A DNA stretch of 64,000 bases from Gnetum montanum (GCA_015680685.1 MNCI01011532.1:182529-246528), one strand, 5' to 3'; numbered from the stretch's first letter, positions 12,360 through 24,441 are shown. Notes: generated by a model from the letters alone, not told the origin. A program made the numbers and translations.

Positions 12360-13694
12360 ATGTTTTTACCTTGTAATGATAATGCCAATGAAACAAGTAC
12401 CTAACATGGCCAACTATGGCTTAAAACTGGTAATCCCATGGCCAACTAAGGCCTAAAACTAGTAAAAGTATAACCATATTTAACCATGATTCATCTTGTA
12501 TTACTTGGTGTTGCCTTATAACCTTTAATGAGATTACGCAAATACTTGCATGACTTTTATTTCAACATGTTGTCATGTTTATGCATTATTACCATTGTAT
12601 TTGGCATTATTCTATTAATCTTTATTAATTTTTATCATTTTGTTACATAGGTGCCACTTGATGTGCTTATGTTATCATGTAGATCAAGCTAGGGGGATGA
12701 GGAAGCAAATTCAACTATCCATAAGGCCTAAATAAATAGCCCAATGAGCATCAACCTTGAATCTAGGAACATCACGAAGGATCCCCTAGTCAAAATTCCC
12801 TTCTAAGACCATGATGGTGAGGAGAAAATGCATGAAACTAAGTTCTTCACTAGAACTTAAACTTACTCAAGACTACATCAAGCCCTTATTATGCAACATT
12901 AAAGCCATCATATAGCCCTAGTTATGTCTAACACTCACATGTGTTCTTGTAGTGTTGTTTATCATTGTTGAAAGTTTGCTACAAATGATTGATGTTGATA
13001 ACTTTGATGATCTACAACAAGTGAGCTCATATAACATCTTTCAAATGATAGAGAAGCATTACCATGGCTTGTTGAGGCCTTAAACTAGCAACATAGCCTA
13101 CCAAGGCCTTAAACAAGTAATGTGGCCTACCAAAGCCTTAAACCAACAGCATGGCTTTCCAAAGCCTTAAACTAGCAACATTGGTGACCTAGGTAGCTTG
13201 GTTTTGTCATATTATGTGGCTTGTGTGCATTGTAATGTTATGACATGTTTTGTTTATCTAGTTTTCTTATCCTCTTGGAGTTATGTTTACATTATAAAGC
13301 CCAAAGCAACAAGTCACCTCTTGACCTCAATATGCAAGATTTGGTGAGTTTTTTTGGCTATGTTGAGTGTGCTTGTACCATTTTCCTTCATCTAGCATCA
13401 CTCCTTGAGCACAACCCTGTAACCTCATTATGACCTTCCATACCTTAGAAAACAATGTTGACATATGTTTGTCACTCATGTACTATGGCCATGCGATGTC
13501 TCTTCATCATGCTCCATCCTCAAGTCCACTTCAATGTAATGCAATCATGTAGCAGGAAAAAAATTAAGTCCATCAAGTTTGACACATCTTGTTCGATGGG
13601 ATAACCTTGAAGTTCATTTAATGTAATGTAGCTCACTTAATGAGAAAACTATATTAAACTAGCCATAGAAATGAGACCCAATGAATGGTTCACT

Positions 13695-13751
<57 letters not shown>

Positions 13752-14053
13752 AAACTGCAAAAAATCTAGATGGAAAATAAATACTGAAGGCCTAATGGCC
13801 AAAAAAATCTTGGAGCGAACTAATTAAGTCTTCAAATGCATTTGTTGAGTGACCAACAATTCAAAAAATGTCAATGTCATGTTATAGTCATGATGAAAAT
13901 ACTTGTAATGCATTGTTAACTTCTACAACCATCTCCTTAATGACCATTACCATCATCTCATCATAGACTTATCCCATCATCATAAGCACTTTTTGACATG
14001 TTCAACATGACTAGAGCAAGCACAAAGAGGGAATGTCGGTGGTGGACTAGTAG
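12360..14053 (+). mobile_element. Tat internal region with most of pol deleted
   Basis: 12404-12470 matches 18360-18460. About 12700-12930 matches the pre-RT linker at 19010-19290, including 'GAGGAGAAAATGCATGAAAC' and 'TTCTTCACTAGAAC'. It then jumps directly to the 3' region, with CCTTAAAC repeats at 13060-13170 and sequence matching 22070-22925. RT, RNase H and integrase are missing. It ends in 'GGGAATGTCGGTGGTGGACT', a purine-rich tract just before the LTR at 14054, as expected for a polypurine tract. Confidence 0.65.
13701..13748. repeat. (GA)24 microsatellite
   Basis: An uninterrupted GA dinucleotide tract of 48 bases inside the Tat 3' region. It is absent at the equivalent place in the copy ending at 22925, so it expanded after the copies diverged. 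Confidence 0.95.
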
Positions 14054-15780
14054 TGATGTTCTGTATTCTTTGTTAGTGCATCTCAAGTTAATCCTCTAGA
14101 CACCAATAAAAAGGGGCCAATTAAAAACCACCAAATTTTCATGTTGTAACCTTTATAACCTCATCGCATGAAACCTAAGGCTAAAATTCATTGTAAATGT
14201 AAAGGCTATCATCCATGGAGGGAAATCTCACATACTCTATACTTTTGGAACTAAAAAATGCCTCATAAGTGGTTGAAGCCTCATTCTTGGAATGGGTCAA
14301 AAATTCCTTTTGAAATGCCAAAAATGACAATNNNNNNNNNNNNNNNNNNNNNNNNNNNNNNNNNNNNNNNNNNNNNNNNNNNNNNNNNNNNNNNNNNNNN
14401 NNNNNNNNNNNNNNNNNNNNNNNNNNNNNNNNNNNNNNNNNNNNNNNNNNNNNNNNNNNNNNNNNNNNNNNNNNNNNNNNNNNNNNNNNNNNNNNNNNNN
14501 NNNNNNNNNNNNNNNNNNNNNNNNNNNNNNNNNNNNNNNNNNNNNNNNNNNNNNNNNNNNNNNNNNNNNNNNNNNNNNNNNNNNNNNNNNNNNNNNNNNN
14601 NNNNNNNNNNNNNNNNNNNNNNNNNNNNNNNNNNNNNNNNNNNNNNNNNNNNNNNNNNNNNNNNNNNNNNNNNNNNNNNNNNNNNNNNNNNNNNNNNNNN
14701 NNNNNNNNNNNNNNNNNNNNNNNNNNNNNNNNNNNNNNNNNNNNNNNNNNNNNNNNNNNNNNNNNNNNNNNNNNNNNNNNNNNNNNNNNNNNNNNNNNNN
14801 NNNNNNNNNNNNNNNNNNNNNNNNNNNNNNNNNNNNNNNNNNNNNNNNNNNNNNNNNNNNNNNNNNNNNNNNNNNNNNNNNNNNNNNNNNNNNNNNNNNN
14901 NNNNNNNNNNNNNNNNNNNNNNNNNNNNNNNNNNNNNNNNNNNNNNNNNNNNNATAAAAAAAAATTGGCAACTACCCCACTTTAAACATAACAAAAATTT
15001 GCAACAATTTTTTAGTTGAATTTCTAGCCAATTTGCAACAAAAATTAAGGACAAAACCCTATATAAACCAAACCAAAATATCATTTTTAGGTTCCACCCC
15101 CTTAGTTCTCTGACACTTTGGCATCTCTGATCATTTGGCATTTTGGGCATCCAAGGGCTCTTGCTACCTAGTAGAAACACAACTTCTTAGGGCCTACCAA
15201 GAACTATCATATCCTTGTAACCCCCATTACCTCCCTTAGGATTTGTAAGCCTGAAATGTCAACACTACCCCTCTAGAATTCCCAAATTGTAGTGTAAGGC
15301 ATTTTTATAGCCTCAATCCTTCACATTTCTCAACCTCAATAGTAACCAACATTGTAGATTTGGAGTGGTGGTAAAGGATATTCAATAGCATCAAGAGTGG
15401 TAGAGATACTAGATCATGGAGTTGATCGTGGCTTCAACAGGCTTTAAACCCCTGCCCAAGTGAATCTTCCTTACCCTCCTCTTGGGCACAAATTTTGTAC
15501 AGATCTTTGAAATCATTCTTTATTTATTTAATAAAGTTTATAGTTTCATTTTGTGTACAGCTTTAGATTTAATTGCTATATTTTTAGTGCACTATTTTAT
15601 AGATCTGCATCTCTTTAATGCATAATTCTCATTTTGCATCCCTCTTAAGTCCTTGTGTGATCTACTGGACTATTGAAGGCATCTTGAATCCCATTTTTCA
15701 AAGGCCCTAGGGATTTGAGGTTAAGGCTATTTTGGTTAATATTTTTGATTTTTCAATAATCAAATTTTTTAGTCACTACA
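14054..15780 (+). mobile_element. Tat-family LTR, copy 3 (contains an N gap)
   Basis: The LTR starts 'TGATGTTCTGTATTCTTTG' and ends '..TTAGTCACTACA', matching the other Tat LTRs. A TATA-like TATATAAA is at 15060-15067. Bases 14332-14953 are N (622), so the true length is unknown; related LTRs are ~1.5 kb. It is the 3' LTR of the deleted copy to its left and may at the same time serve as the 5' LTR for the internal region to its right. Confidence 0.7.
14332..14953. other. Assembly gap (622 N)
   Basis: A run of N within a Tat LTR. Reading frames that span it are artefacts. Related LTRs suggest that ~400 bp of real sequence belongs here. Confidence 0.99.
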
Positions 15781-15849
15781 AAGGCTAAGAATGTATGACA
15801 AAAAATCATCCTTGGAGTCCCAAATCATCATATAATGCACAGTGATAGC

Positions 15850-18300
15850 CTTGGTGCCCCTCCATGACCTTTGGTAGTTGATAACCTTCAAAATTTGAGT
15901 TGATTTTGATGGCCTAACCTTGTTCCATACTTAGCACTCCATCTTCCATGCTGGCCAGCATGGAGCTAGTGTGGATGCTCTAGGGGATGCCATATAACTC
16001 ATTTCTATGACTCATAACAACCCTACAAGCTACCTTAATGATCTCTAGACCTTGCTAGATCCTACTAAAGCCTTGAGATTCCTTGAAAATTTTCAAAAAT
16101 GTCAAAAATCCATCATCCCTTTTCCTTCCTCATTGGGGCCACCCTACCCAATGTAGAGGAAAGGAGGAATAGCTACATGAACATTAAGGAGCCTCAAAAT
16201 TAAGGAATTTTGAGCCTAAATCTTGTCTCTTGATCTCTACAACTTGTAGTAGCTTCAAAACCATGTCAAAACCTACTAAAAGTTATTAAAAAACTAATCT
16301 CTTAACCTTCCATGTTGGGAAAACTAATTCCCTTAATTCCTTTTCATGATTTTCAAGGTCCTCCTAGCTGATTCTATGTAGGACAATGTGGAAATAATGT
16401 CAAAAAATGTAAAAGATGATAAAATCATCTAAAACACTCAAAAAATTCCAAATTTAAGCCAATGGAAACATACATGCATAACCAAAAATTGTTAAAATTA
16501 GCCAAAAGTTAATCCTTTAGAATCCTCCTAGCTGGTTTCATGCTAGCCAACATGGAGCCAACATAGAATTAAGGGGATAACCTCTAAAACCCCCTAGAAG
16601 CTCCAAAAGCTACTAGATTATGATCCTAAAGCATAACCCTCAATGTTAACAATCCTAGAGACATACATGCATGACCAAAGTTGGTTGAAAATGATCAAAA
16701 GTTAACCCTTGATGTCCTCATAGCTAGTTCCACACTGGCTAGCATGAAGCTAGTATGGAATAAGGGGGAAACTCAAAAAATGATCAAAAAACCTTTGAAA
16801 AGACCAAATTTTAAACCTAGGTTGTAACCATCAACATTGGTAACCCTGAGAATGCACATGAATGATCAAAATTTGATTAAAAAAGCCAAAAATCAATCTT
16901 TTGGAATCCTCCTAGTTGGTTCTACATTGGCCAATGTGAAGCTAGCATCAAACCAATAGGATAACCTTTAAAAATCCCTTATAAGCCCTCAAAATTGCCA
17001 AATTTTCACTCTAGAACCTTGTCAACACCTTCAAGAGTTACCAAGCCTTGTAAAATAAGCCTAAAATAGCTAAAAATCAACACCCCAAGGTCTTCCATGC
17101 TGAGCATCCCCTCTTCCATGATGGTAAGCATGGAGCTAGTGTGGAGACAAGGAGGGACTTAAAAAACCACTCTAGGACCCTTCAAACTACTAAATTTTAA
17201 CCCTAAACCCTAGTATTAAACATCAACAACCTTAGGAGGTGACATGCATGATCAATGTTTGTTAAAATTGGCCTAGATCTAAACCTTTTGATTCTTCCAC
17301 ATTGGCCAACATGAAGCCATTGTGAAGTACCTACCTTTTTTCCTTAGACAACAAATTGACACTTTGAGAGATCAAGAATCTACAGTAGGGAAGCCTAAGA
17401 CCTCATAGCCTTAAAATTGTACTTGTTTAGCCTCATTTTGCTTTCAAAATCTCATCAAATTTCTTCTTCCATGCTAGAGAAATCCCCTAGCATGGATTAA
17501 GGGGGTTATAACCTTTCATAGCCTTAAACAACCTTTAAATGTAGCCAAAATTAGCCAATAACTTGGGAAATCAAGGTTTATAACCCTAGTTGCCTAAAAA
17601 CCTAGTCGATTTGCATCCTAGATCATCCTAAGATCAAAAAGCAAGGGCACCCTCTCTACTCCACATTAACTCCACACTAGCTAGCATGGATCCTATGTGG
17701 AGACTACTCAAGGCTTAATTTAACACTAAAAAACTCATCCAAAGGACCTCAAAATGTAAGTAGGTAATGCACAACTACCAGACCTTGGTTCCAGCTACTC
17801 ATGTAATCATGTTTGACATTGGTTTATCTTAATTTTACATCATCCATGCTAAACCCCATCCCCTCTATGCTAGATAGCATAGAACCAGGGGGTGTGACTT
17901 TGAGGCCTACTTTTTGACCTTTTCTAATCTCCACAATGCCAAATTTTGACAAATCTAGCCCTACACTACCTTGGGACAATCTTGGAACCATAATTTTGGC
18001 ACTTTGAATGTTATGAAACATGTTTTTCTTGGTCTACATGCTAGCTAGTGTGGAAAAAGTGTGGAAGATACTTTTAGGTTCAAAAGGGGGATCCTAAAGT
18101 TTGAAATAGGTGTCAAGAGTATCCTATGACATTCCCTAGTCAACTACACTAACATACAAGCCACCAGGAGTTAAAAATTAGCCAAAAAAATCCTTGCAAA
18201 TCCTCTAGATGTTTCCTTCATGTTGGGAGCCACCCCCTCCATGTTGGCTAGCATAGAGATAATGGGTTCTAGTGTGGAAGCTTTAAAACCTTGGTTTTTA
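15850..18300 (+). repeat. ~192-bp tandem array with a central palindrome (Tat leader)
   Basis: The block 'ACATGCATGACCAAA..TTG' recurs at 16471, 16663, 16854 and about 17240, a period of 191-193 bp. Each unit carries a palindrome of the form TCCATGCTGGCTAGCATGGA. Centres were read near 15955, 16548, 16740, 16930, 17124, 17306, 17481, 17681, 17872, 18044 and 18247. The copy at 15946-15963 is a perfect 18-bp palindrome. Units are diverged, so the array is old. Long tandem repeats in non-coding parts of Tat/Ogre elements are known; this particular unit I do not recognise. Confidence 0.75.
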
Positions 18301-18349
18301 GGTACAAATAGCCCAAAACAACCCTAATTGATTCTTGAACTAACCATGA

Positions 18350-18720
18350 TCCATCTAGCCTTAAACCATGGCCTAATAAGGCCTAAAACTAGCAGAATAT
18401 AATCCTTTTTTACCATGTTTTGACCAAGATTCATCATATGTATGTCACTTTACCTTGTTTGATATTTTTTTATCATATTATAACCTATTGTGCATTTTTG
18501 ACCTTTCTTAGCCTCACTACTACTTTCTATCTCAATATGTTAGCCCTTTATTCTCTACACTATAGCCTTATATAGTCTTTTTTATCCTTTTATTGCTATT
18601 AGATGGTTGGATTTGACCTTCCCTACCCACCATTTGACACCATGTGACCATGGTTCACTATGGCCTTAAATTAGCATCATGGCCCGCTATTGCCTAAAAC
18701 TAGCAAAACTATGAACTTTA
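18350..18720 (+). repeat. CCTTAAAC motif repeats upstream of pol
   Basis: 'CCATGGCCTAATAAGGCCTA' at 18369 and 'ATGGCCTTAAATTAGCATC' near 18660 are variants of the short repeat otherwise found in Tat 3' regions. Here they sit between the leader array and the pol linker, as they also do at 12404-12460 in the deleted copy. Confidence 0.55.
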
Positions 18721-19009
18721 TTGACCATGTGTATCCTTATTTCTTGTACTTCCCTTTGTTTGACCTTTATTTGATCCTTATTGCATTTTCTTACTTATTT
18801 TTACTCTTTTCATAGCCTTGGATGACCTCGTTTGCATTAGAATAGAATGTGTTTGCATAATTTTATAGCATTTGAGCATTATTTAATCACTTTTACCTAG
18901 GTGCCACTTAATATGTTTTAGGTTAACATGTTGGATTAATGTATGAATACCTAGAAGTAGATTGGTTTCTCTTTGCACCTACATGGATCCCATGGTGTTT
19001 TAGAATAGT

Positions 19010-19690
19010 ATATTGACCCTAATTACCTAGTTCTTGAGCCTGAGAGCCTTGTTGACCATGTAGCCTCTATCGAAAAGCCTATAGAATGGCATGAAAACTT
19101 AGTTAAAATCCTTGAGCTTTAGATTGGTGACATAACTAAAGACTCTATAGTTGAGGTTCCTATCATGACATATAGTGGTAAGGAGAAAATCCTTAAACTA
19201 AGTTCCTCACTAGAACCTTAATAGGTGCAAGACATTACCAATGTCCTACAAGATAACATTAAGGCCTTCATTTGGTCATATGAAGATATGTTAGGTCTAG
19301 ACTCATGTTTAGTCTAGCACAACATCATACTTGACCCTAGCATTAGACCAGTTAAGTAAAAACTACACAAGAGTAGACCTAATTTTGCCTTAGCAGTTTG
19401 TGATGAGATCACAAAACTATATCAAGCAAGTTTCATCTAAGCTATTGACTATGTAGAATGGGTATCTAGCATAGTGGTAGTTACCAAGAAGAATGGGAGT
19501 ATCCATATTTGCATTGATTTCTAAGAACTAAATAAAGCAACCATCAAGGATGACTTTCCTCTACCTAGTATTGATCAACTTATCAATACTATAGCTGGAC
19601 ATGCCTTATTTTCCTTTATGGATGGGTTCTTAATATACAACCAAGAGCACCAACTTAGCATGACCTTCATGACCTCTTAGGGTACCATTT
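19010..19690 (+). pseudogene. Tat reverse transcriptase, N-terminal half (decayed)
   Basis: Frames read 'DNIKAFIWSYEDMLGLD' (19250-19300), 'RPNFALAVCDEITKL' with a thumb-proximal 'GFI.AIDYVEWVS' equivalent, then 'VVTKKNGSIHICIDF-stop-ELNKA' and 'IKDDFPLPSIDQLI..IAGH..FSFMDGF' at about 19480-19630. These are the conserved RT blocks up to the first catalytic Asp region ('FMDG'). The palm block with YxDD is not found, so part of RT is deleted. Several stops are present. Confidence 0.7.
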
Positions 19691-20096
19691 CACATCTAAC
19701 TTGCTATCTCTGATATGTCCATTGCCTCTCTACTCTATCTGAAACATGAGGATAGAGAAAAATGCAAATGTACTACCTTGGCCATGCATTAGTTACCCAT
19801 GAGACTTGATACATTAAGGTGAAAAAGTATTGTGTAGCACTAGTCTTCTCATTGAATAAGTGGAGATACTACCTCTTTAGAAGCTAAGTTAACATCATTT
19901 GGAAAAATAATGTACTCAAATCCATAACCACCAACATCTAAGAAAGTAATAGTATAGCTCAAAATAAAGCTCAATAAAAGATCAAGTTGTAGTCATATAG
20001 CTCACAGTATCACTTGTTGATGACCAAGTGTTGTAGATCCTAAGTTCCCTAATGAGCACATTAACATCATTAACCCAAGTATTCTGATGGTTATGA
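19691..20096 (+). pseudogene. Tat RNase H remnant
   Basis: About 19770-19880 reads 'YLGHALVTHETYIKVKKYCVALVFSLNKWRYYLF'-like in pieces, corresponding to the gypsy RNase H block that ends in 'EKLALALVWA..RLRHY'. The catalytic residues cannot be placed with confidence. Confidence 0.45.
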
Positions 20097-20520
20097 GGTA
20101 GGCATGTACTTTGATGAAGCTTCAACTATGCATGGGACCAGTGCCACTGCAATCATAACTTTTCCATTTGCTGAAATCTAATCCTTCACTTGTCATTTTG
20201 AGTTTTCATGTCCCAACAACATAGTAGAGTATGAGAGTTTGATTAGAGGGATGATGGTAGCTCATGACCTTGGAATTAGATTCTTAATGATCAAGGGCAA
20301 CTTACAAATTGTGGTTAGCTTAGAAACCAAGGTCTATGCATGTAAATCCAAACATTTACAACTTGACTATGACCTAGGGAAGTAATTGTTACAACAATTT
20401 ACAGATGTGGATATCCAACACATACCTCAAAACAAGAATTCCATGGCTGATTTAATTGCAACATTAGCCCTTAATGTAACACTAGATGTGTTTAGTAAGT
20501 TTTTCATCTTAATTGTGGAC
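20097..20520 (+). pseudogene. Second, archaeal-type RNase H (aRNH) of a Tat element
   Basis: From 20104 the frame reads 'MYFDEASTMHGTSATAII' (family YFDGA....G.G..I), then 'CPNNIVEYESLIRGMMVAHD' (family CTNNIAEYEAL..GL..A...G), then 'FLMIKGNLQIVVSLET' (family ..V.GDSQLVV), then 'QHIPQNKNSMADLIATLA' (family VPR..N..ADALA.LA). The first Asp and the EYE Glu remain, while the GDSQ Asp is Asn. A second RNase H after RT-RNH is the diagnostic feature of the Tat lineage. Only a few stops break the frame, which runs open from 20386 to 20679. Confidence 0.8.
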
Positions 20521-20739
20521 TATGCTATCCCCATTACTCAAAATGCTAAGGATACCTTTATGGCCATAGTTCATACTGCTCCTGCTAGGGAGCAATTTGA
20601 TGATATCAAGTTTTACCTTATGCATGGTAAATCCTCACAAGGCCTAACTACTACTCAAAATGACATTGTACATAAGTGATTAGAAGTAATATGTCATTGT
20701 AGGCAATAACACAATATGTCGATGATCCTACAATGGCAT

Positions 20740-21490
20740 ATTGTTAAAATGCTTAGGTAAAACTAAAACCAAAATAGTCTTGGATGAGGTTCACACACAT
20801 GTTGTGGGGGACATATAGGACCTAGAGCTATGGCCTCTAAGATTAGATTATTAGGTTACTATTTTCCCTATATGAAAAGTGACTTCCTATATAAGGTTAA
20901 GTACTATGACACATGCCAACGGCATAGAAACCTTATACACGTACCACCAACTGAGTTACATACCACTTAGATGACTTGGTCATTTCAATGATGAGGGTTG
21001 GATATCATTAGATCTATAACACCTAAGTCTATAGTAGGTTATAGATTCATCACCACCATAAAAAAGTAGTTTAATCAGTTGGTTGAAGCTATTCCCCTAA
21101 GGAAGACTACATCTAAAAAAATTTAACAATTTATATTGGATAACATTATAGCCCATTTTGACATACCCATAACCATAGTTACAAATAATGGACCATAATT
21201 TAGTAGTCAAGAAAAAAAGGATTTTTGTCACAACCTAGGCATTAAGTATTCCTTCTTATCACCTTATTACCCTAAAGCCAATGGACAAGAAAAAGCAAGC
21301 AACAAGGCCATCATCAACTTGCTCAAGAAGATGCTTAACAATAGAAAGTGTAAATGAGTGGCTTGTCCATGCACTTTGGGCCTATCATGCAACCTACCAT
21401 ACAACAAATAGCATAATTCCTTATAGTTTGGTTTATGGTTCTGAAGCTACTTTATCTCTTAAATTTCATGTACCATCACTTTGAGTGGCC
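20740..21490 (+). pseudogene. Tat integrase, zinc-binding and catalytic core (decayed)
   Basis: After a degenerate HHCC region ('KVKYYDTCQRHRN' near 20900-20930), the core reads 'GLDIIRSITPKS' (first catalytic Asp), 'VTNNGP-stop-F' (family SDNG.QF, second Asp now Asn) and 'KANGQEKASNKAI' (Glu position). In a shifted frame 'WLVHALWAYHATYHTTNSI' and 'PYSLVYGSEATL' follow (21356-21470), a signature stretch of this lineage. Integrase would insert the element cDNA. Frameshifts around 21290-21340 and multiple stops inactivate it. Confidence 0.75.
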
Positions 21491-21589
21491 CTAACCAACT
21501 TCATCAACAATGAGCAAAGAAAGAAGTTGTGGATAGCAAACTTGGACTTAGTGGAGGAACAACATATGCAAGATTTCCCATGCTAAGCA

Positions 21590-21840
21590 CTATGGAGGCA
21601 AAAATTGTAGCACCACCATAACTTGACCAAACATAAAAACAAGGATGCTGACTTGGTCCTCAAAATCATCTATGAACATGTAGATAAATTCTTAGCCAAC
21701 TAGGAAGGGCCCTTCTGTATCACCAAAGCCTATGGCAATGGATCATTCAAGATCGCATATTTGAATGGGAATGAGTTGGTCAATCCAGTCAACCATTCCT
21801 ATCTAAAGTCCTAGTACATGTGACCTACATGTAGCCTATA
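21590..21840 (+). pseudogene. Tat integrase C-terminal module
   Basis: Reads 'KFLAN-stop-EGPFCITKAYGNG' then 'AYLNGNELVNPVNHSYL', equivalent to the NWEGPY...GAY.L...G......WN...LK.YY end of Tat integrases. It closely matches 240-420 in the window. Confidence 0.65.
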
Positions 21841-21859
21841 GTAGCCATGATGTCAATGA

Positions 21860-22060
21860 TCATCAAAAAGTGAGCCTACAATACCATGACCTACTAAGGT
21901 CTTAAACTAGCAATATAGCTTGTTGAGATCTTAAACTAGCAATACAGCCTACTAAGGCCTTAAATTGGCATCATGGTCTACTATGACCTTAAACTAGCAC
22001 CACAGCCTACGAAGGCCTTAAATTATAACCATAGCCCATCACAACCTTAAAATGGAAACA
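21860..22060 (+). repeat. CCTTAAACTAGCA tandem-like repeats (Tat 3' region)
   Basis: Five to six imperfect units of ~30 bp of the type 'ATGGCCTACTAAGGCCTTAA' followed by 'ACTAGCA'. The core AAGGCCTT is itself a palindrome. Spacing and sequence are loose. Confidence 0.7.
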
Positions 22061-22925
22061 TTGGTGATCTAGGTTGCTTGGTTTTGTCATTCTATATGGC
22101 CCATATGCATTTTAATATTATAACATGTTCTATTTCCTTGGTTTTCTTGTCTTCATGGAGTTGTGTTTATAGGGTAAATCCTAAAGTAACTACAAGGGTG
22201 CAGTTCATTATGATACCAAGTCATCATGTCATTGTGATGTGTAAGATTTTTTGAGTTTTTCCTACTATGTCGAGAGTGCTTGTACCCTTGCCATTCATCT
22301 AGCATCACTCCTTGAGCCCAACCCCATTGCCTAATTATGACCTTCCATACCTTGGAAAACAATGTTGACCTATGTTTGTCACTCGTGAACTATGGCCATA
22401 TGACATGTCTTCATCATACTCCATCCTCAAGTCCACTTTAATGTAACACATTCCATTTAATGTAAAATAATTAAGTCCATCAAGGATAACACATCTCATT
22501 CAATGGGATAACCCCCAATTCCATTGAGTGTAATGAAACTCACTTAATGGGAAAATTATATCAAATTGGCCGTGGAAATGAGACCTAATGAAGGTTTCAC
22601 CCCATAGAAAAAGGTGGGGAAGCCAATTGACAAGAGGCTAAACAAGCAATGAAGCCTCAAATCCCAACAGCCAAAGAAATCTTGGAGTGAAGTGATTGGA
22701 TCCTTAAATGCATTTACTGAATGACCAACACTTAAAACATGACAATGTCATTCTATAGCCATGACAACAACACTTGTAATGCATTGTTAGACTCCATGAC
22801 CATCTTCCTAAGGACCATTACCACCATCTCATCATAGCCTTATCCCATAATCACAAGAACTCTTCAACATGATTCAACATGACTAGGCCAAGGATGAAAA
22901 GGAAATGTCAGTGGTGGACCTACAA
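22061..22925 (+). other. Tat 3' untranslated region and polypurine tract
   Basis: Matches 13190-14053 in order. No coding signal. It ends in 'GGAAATGTCAGTGGTGGACC' right before the LTR start at 22926, the expected place for the plus-strand primer. Confidence 0.6.
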
Positions 22926-24441
22926 TGGTGTTTTGTATTCTTTGTTAGTGCCTCTTAGGTCAATCCTCCAAACATCAATAAAGTGGGGATAATGAAACAC
23001 CACCAAGTTTGCATGTTGTAACCTTTGTATCCCCACCCCATAAAACTCAAGGCTAAACTTCATTGTAAATGTGAATATTGTAACCCATAAGAGGCAATCT
23101 CACATATTTCATACTTTTGGGGTAGAAAATGCCTCATAAGTGGCCAAAACCTCATTCCCTTAGTGAAAAGAGCTACATAGTATCTATATTTTGGCTTGGG
23201 AGGGTCAAAATGCCTTTTGGGATGTCAAATATGGCAATTTGATAGGTTTTATGGGACATATATACTTTTCTAAGCTAGAAAACTCTTGCATGTAGGTAAC
23301 TCAGCTTGGAGGGTTGGGGGTCACCTACTCCCAATGTAGAAGGGGGGTAATCTAGCCTACAAAGGTTTTTCCTTCACCATTAGTGTTGATATCTCATCCC
23401 CCCAACCTTGACACCTTCTCCCTAGTATAGAATCAATATTTCCAAAATTTCAATGTCACTTCAACTCCAACAAAGACCCTGTAAAGCCAATGTTGAAGGA
23501 GAAAAGCTAGTGTAGAAGGATTAAAGCTAGCATGGAAGATGCACCTATATTACTATTTTTGATAAAAAAAAATGGTCATGGAGATATGACACTTTTTAGT
23601 TATGATAAACCCCTAGATTTTTGGGTATCAACCCCCCTAAGCATGGTAGAAATTTGTAACAATTTGTAGGCTAACCTATTAACCATTTACAACTAATTTT
23701 CAACCTAAATCATGTCCAAAACCCTATAAAACCAAAATTTCCACACCATTTCAAGGTTCTACACTCTTGGGATTTGCACACTCTTTGAATTTTTTGCGTT
23801 TTGGACATTCAAGAGCTCTTGCTTCCTAGCAGAAATATGCTTCTTAGGGCCTACTAGCATGGAACCATTATAGCCTTGTTATCCTTGTTAATTCCCCCTT
23901 CCCTCCTTGGAATTTGTGGACCTTATGTGTCAACATTACCTCCTTAGGACCTCCAAATCTTAGTGTGAAGAATTTTGGCAATCCTAGTCCTTCACATTTC
24001 CAAGCCCCATCAATAACCCCCATTGCAGATTGTAGATAATAATAGAGAAGGTTCAACAACATTGGAAGTGGCTAAGCATCTGGATTATGGAGTGGATTCT
24101 ATCTTCTTCAACAAACTTGGAACCCCCACCCAAGTGAACCTCCTTTTGCTCTCCTATGGGAACTCTTGTACATATTTTTGAAATTCTTATTCATTCAAGA
24201 AAGTTTATAGTTTCATTTTTTCTGTAATTTGTACTCATTTTGGATTTTTAGATCTACAATTTTTACATTTTTTACAATTCTATTTTACACCACCCTCCAC
24301 CTAAGTCCTTGGGTGATCTACTAGATCGTCAAGGGCATCCTAAATTTCATTTTTTCATGGAGCACCTAGGGATTTGGGTTTAAGGCTATTTGTGGCTGAG
24401 AATCCTTTGTTTTCTAGTAACTAAGATTTTCCATCATTACA
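22926..24441 (+). mobile_element. Tat-family LTR, copy 4 (3' LTR)
   Basis: This ~1.52-kb LTR starts 'TGGTGTTTTGTATTCTTTG' and ends '..CCATCATTACA'. TATAAAA lies at 23725-23731. It is similar throughout to 601-2110. Sequence immediately to its right belongs to a different element (accessory-ORF copy 1). Confidence 0.75.

Larger units (their letters stand above)
15781..22925 (+). mobile_element. Tat-lineage internal region (leader array, RT, RNH, aRNH, IN, 3' repeats)
   Basis: Flanked by similar LTRs at 14054-15780 and 22926-24441, this 7.1-kb stretch has the internal order of a Tat/Ogre-like Ty3-gypsy element: a long repetitive leader, a linker, RT, RNase H, a second archaeal-type RNase H (the lineage hallmark), integrase, then a repeat-rich 3' region. 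Gag and protease could not be found and seem deleted or replaced by the leader array. All frames are broken by stops. Confidence 0.7.

Noticed and set aside
13701-13748. GAGA-type regulatory element
   Set aside because: It is a plain microsatellite inside a dead Tat 3' region with no gene next to it.
14258-15180. Long open frames on both strands across 14258-15180
   Set aside because: They are open only because they span 622 Ns; the flanks are Tat LTR sequence.
15850-18300. CRISPR-like array (palindromic repeats at regular spacing)
   Set aside because: Repeats are diverged, the 'spacers' are themselves homologous between units, and the context is a plant LTR element.
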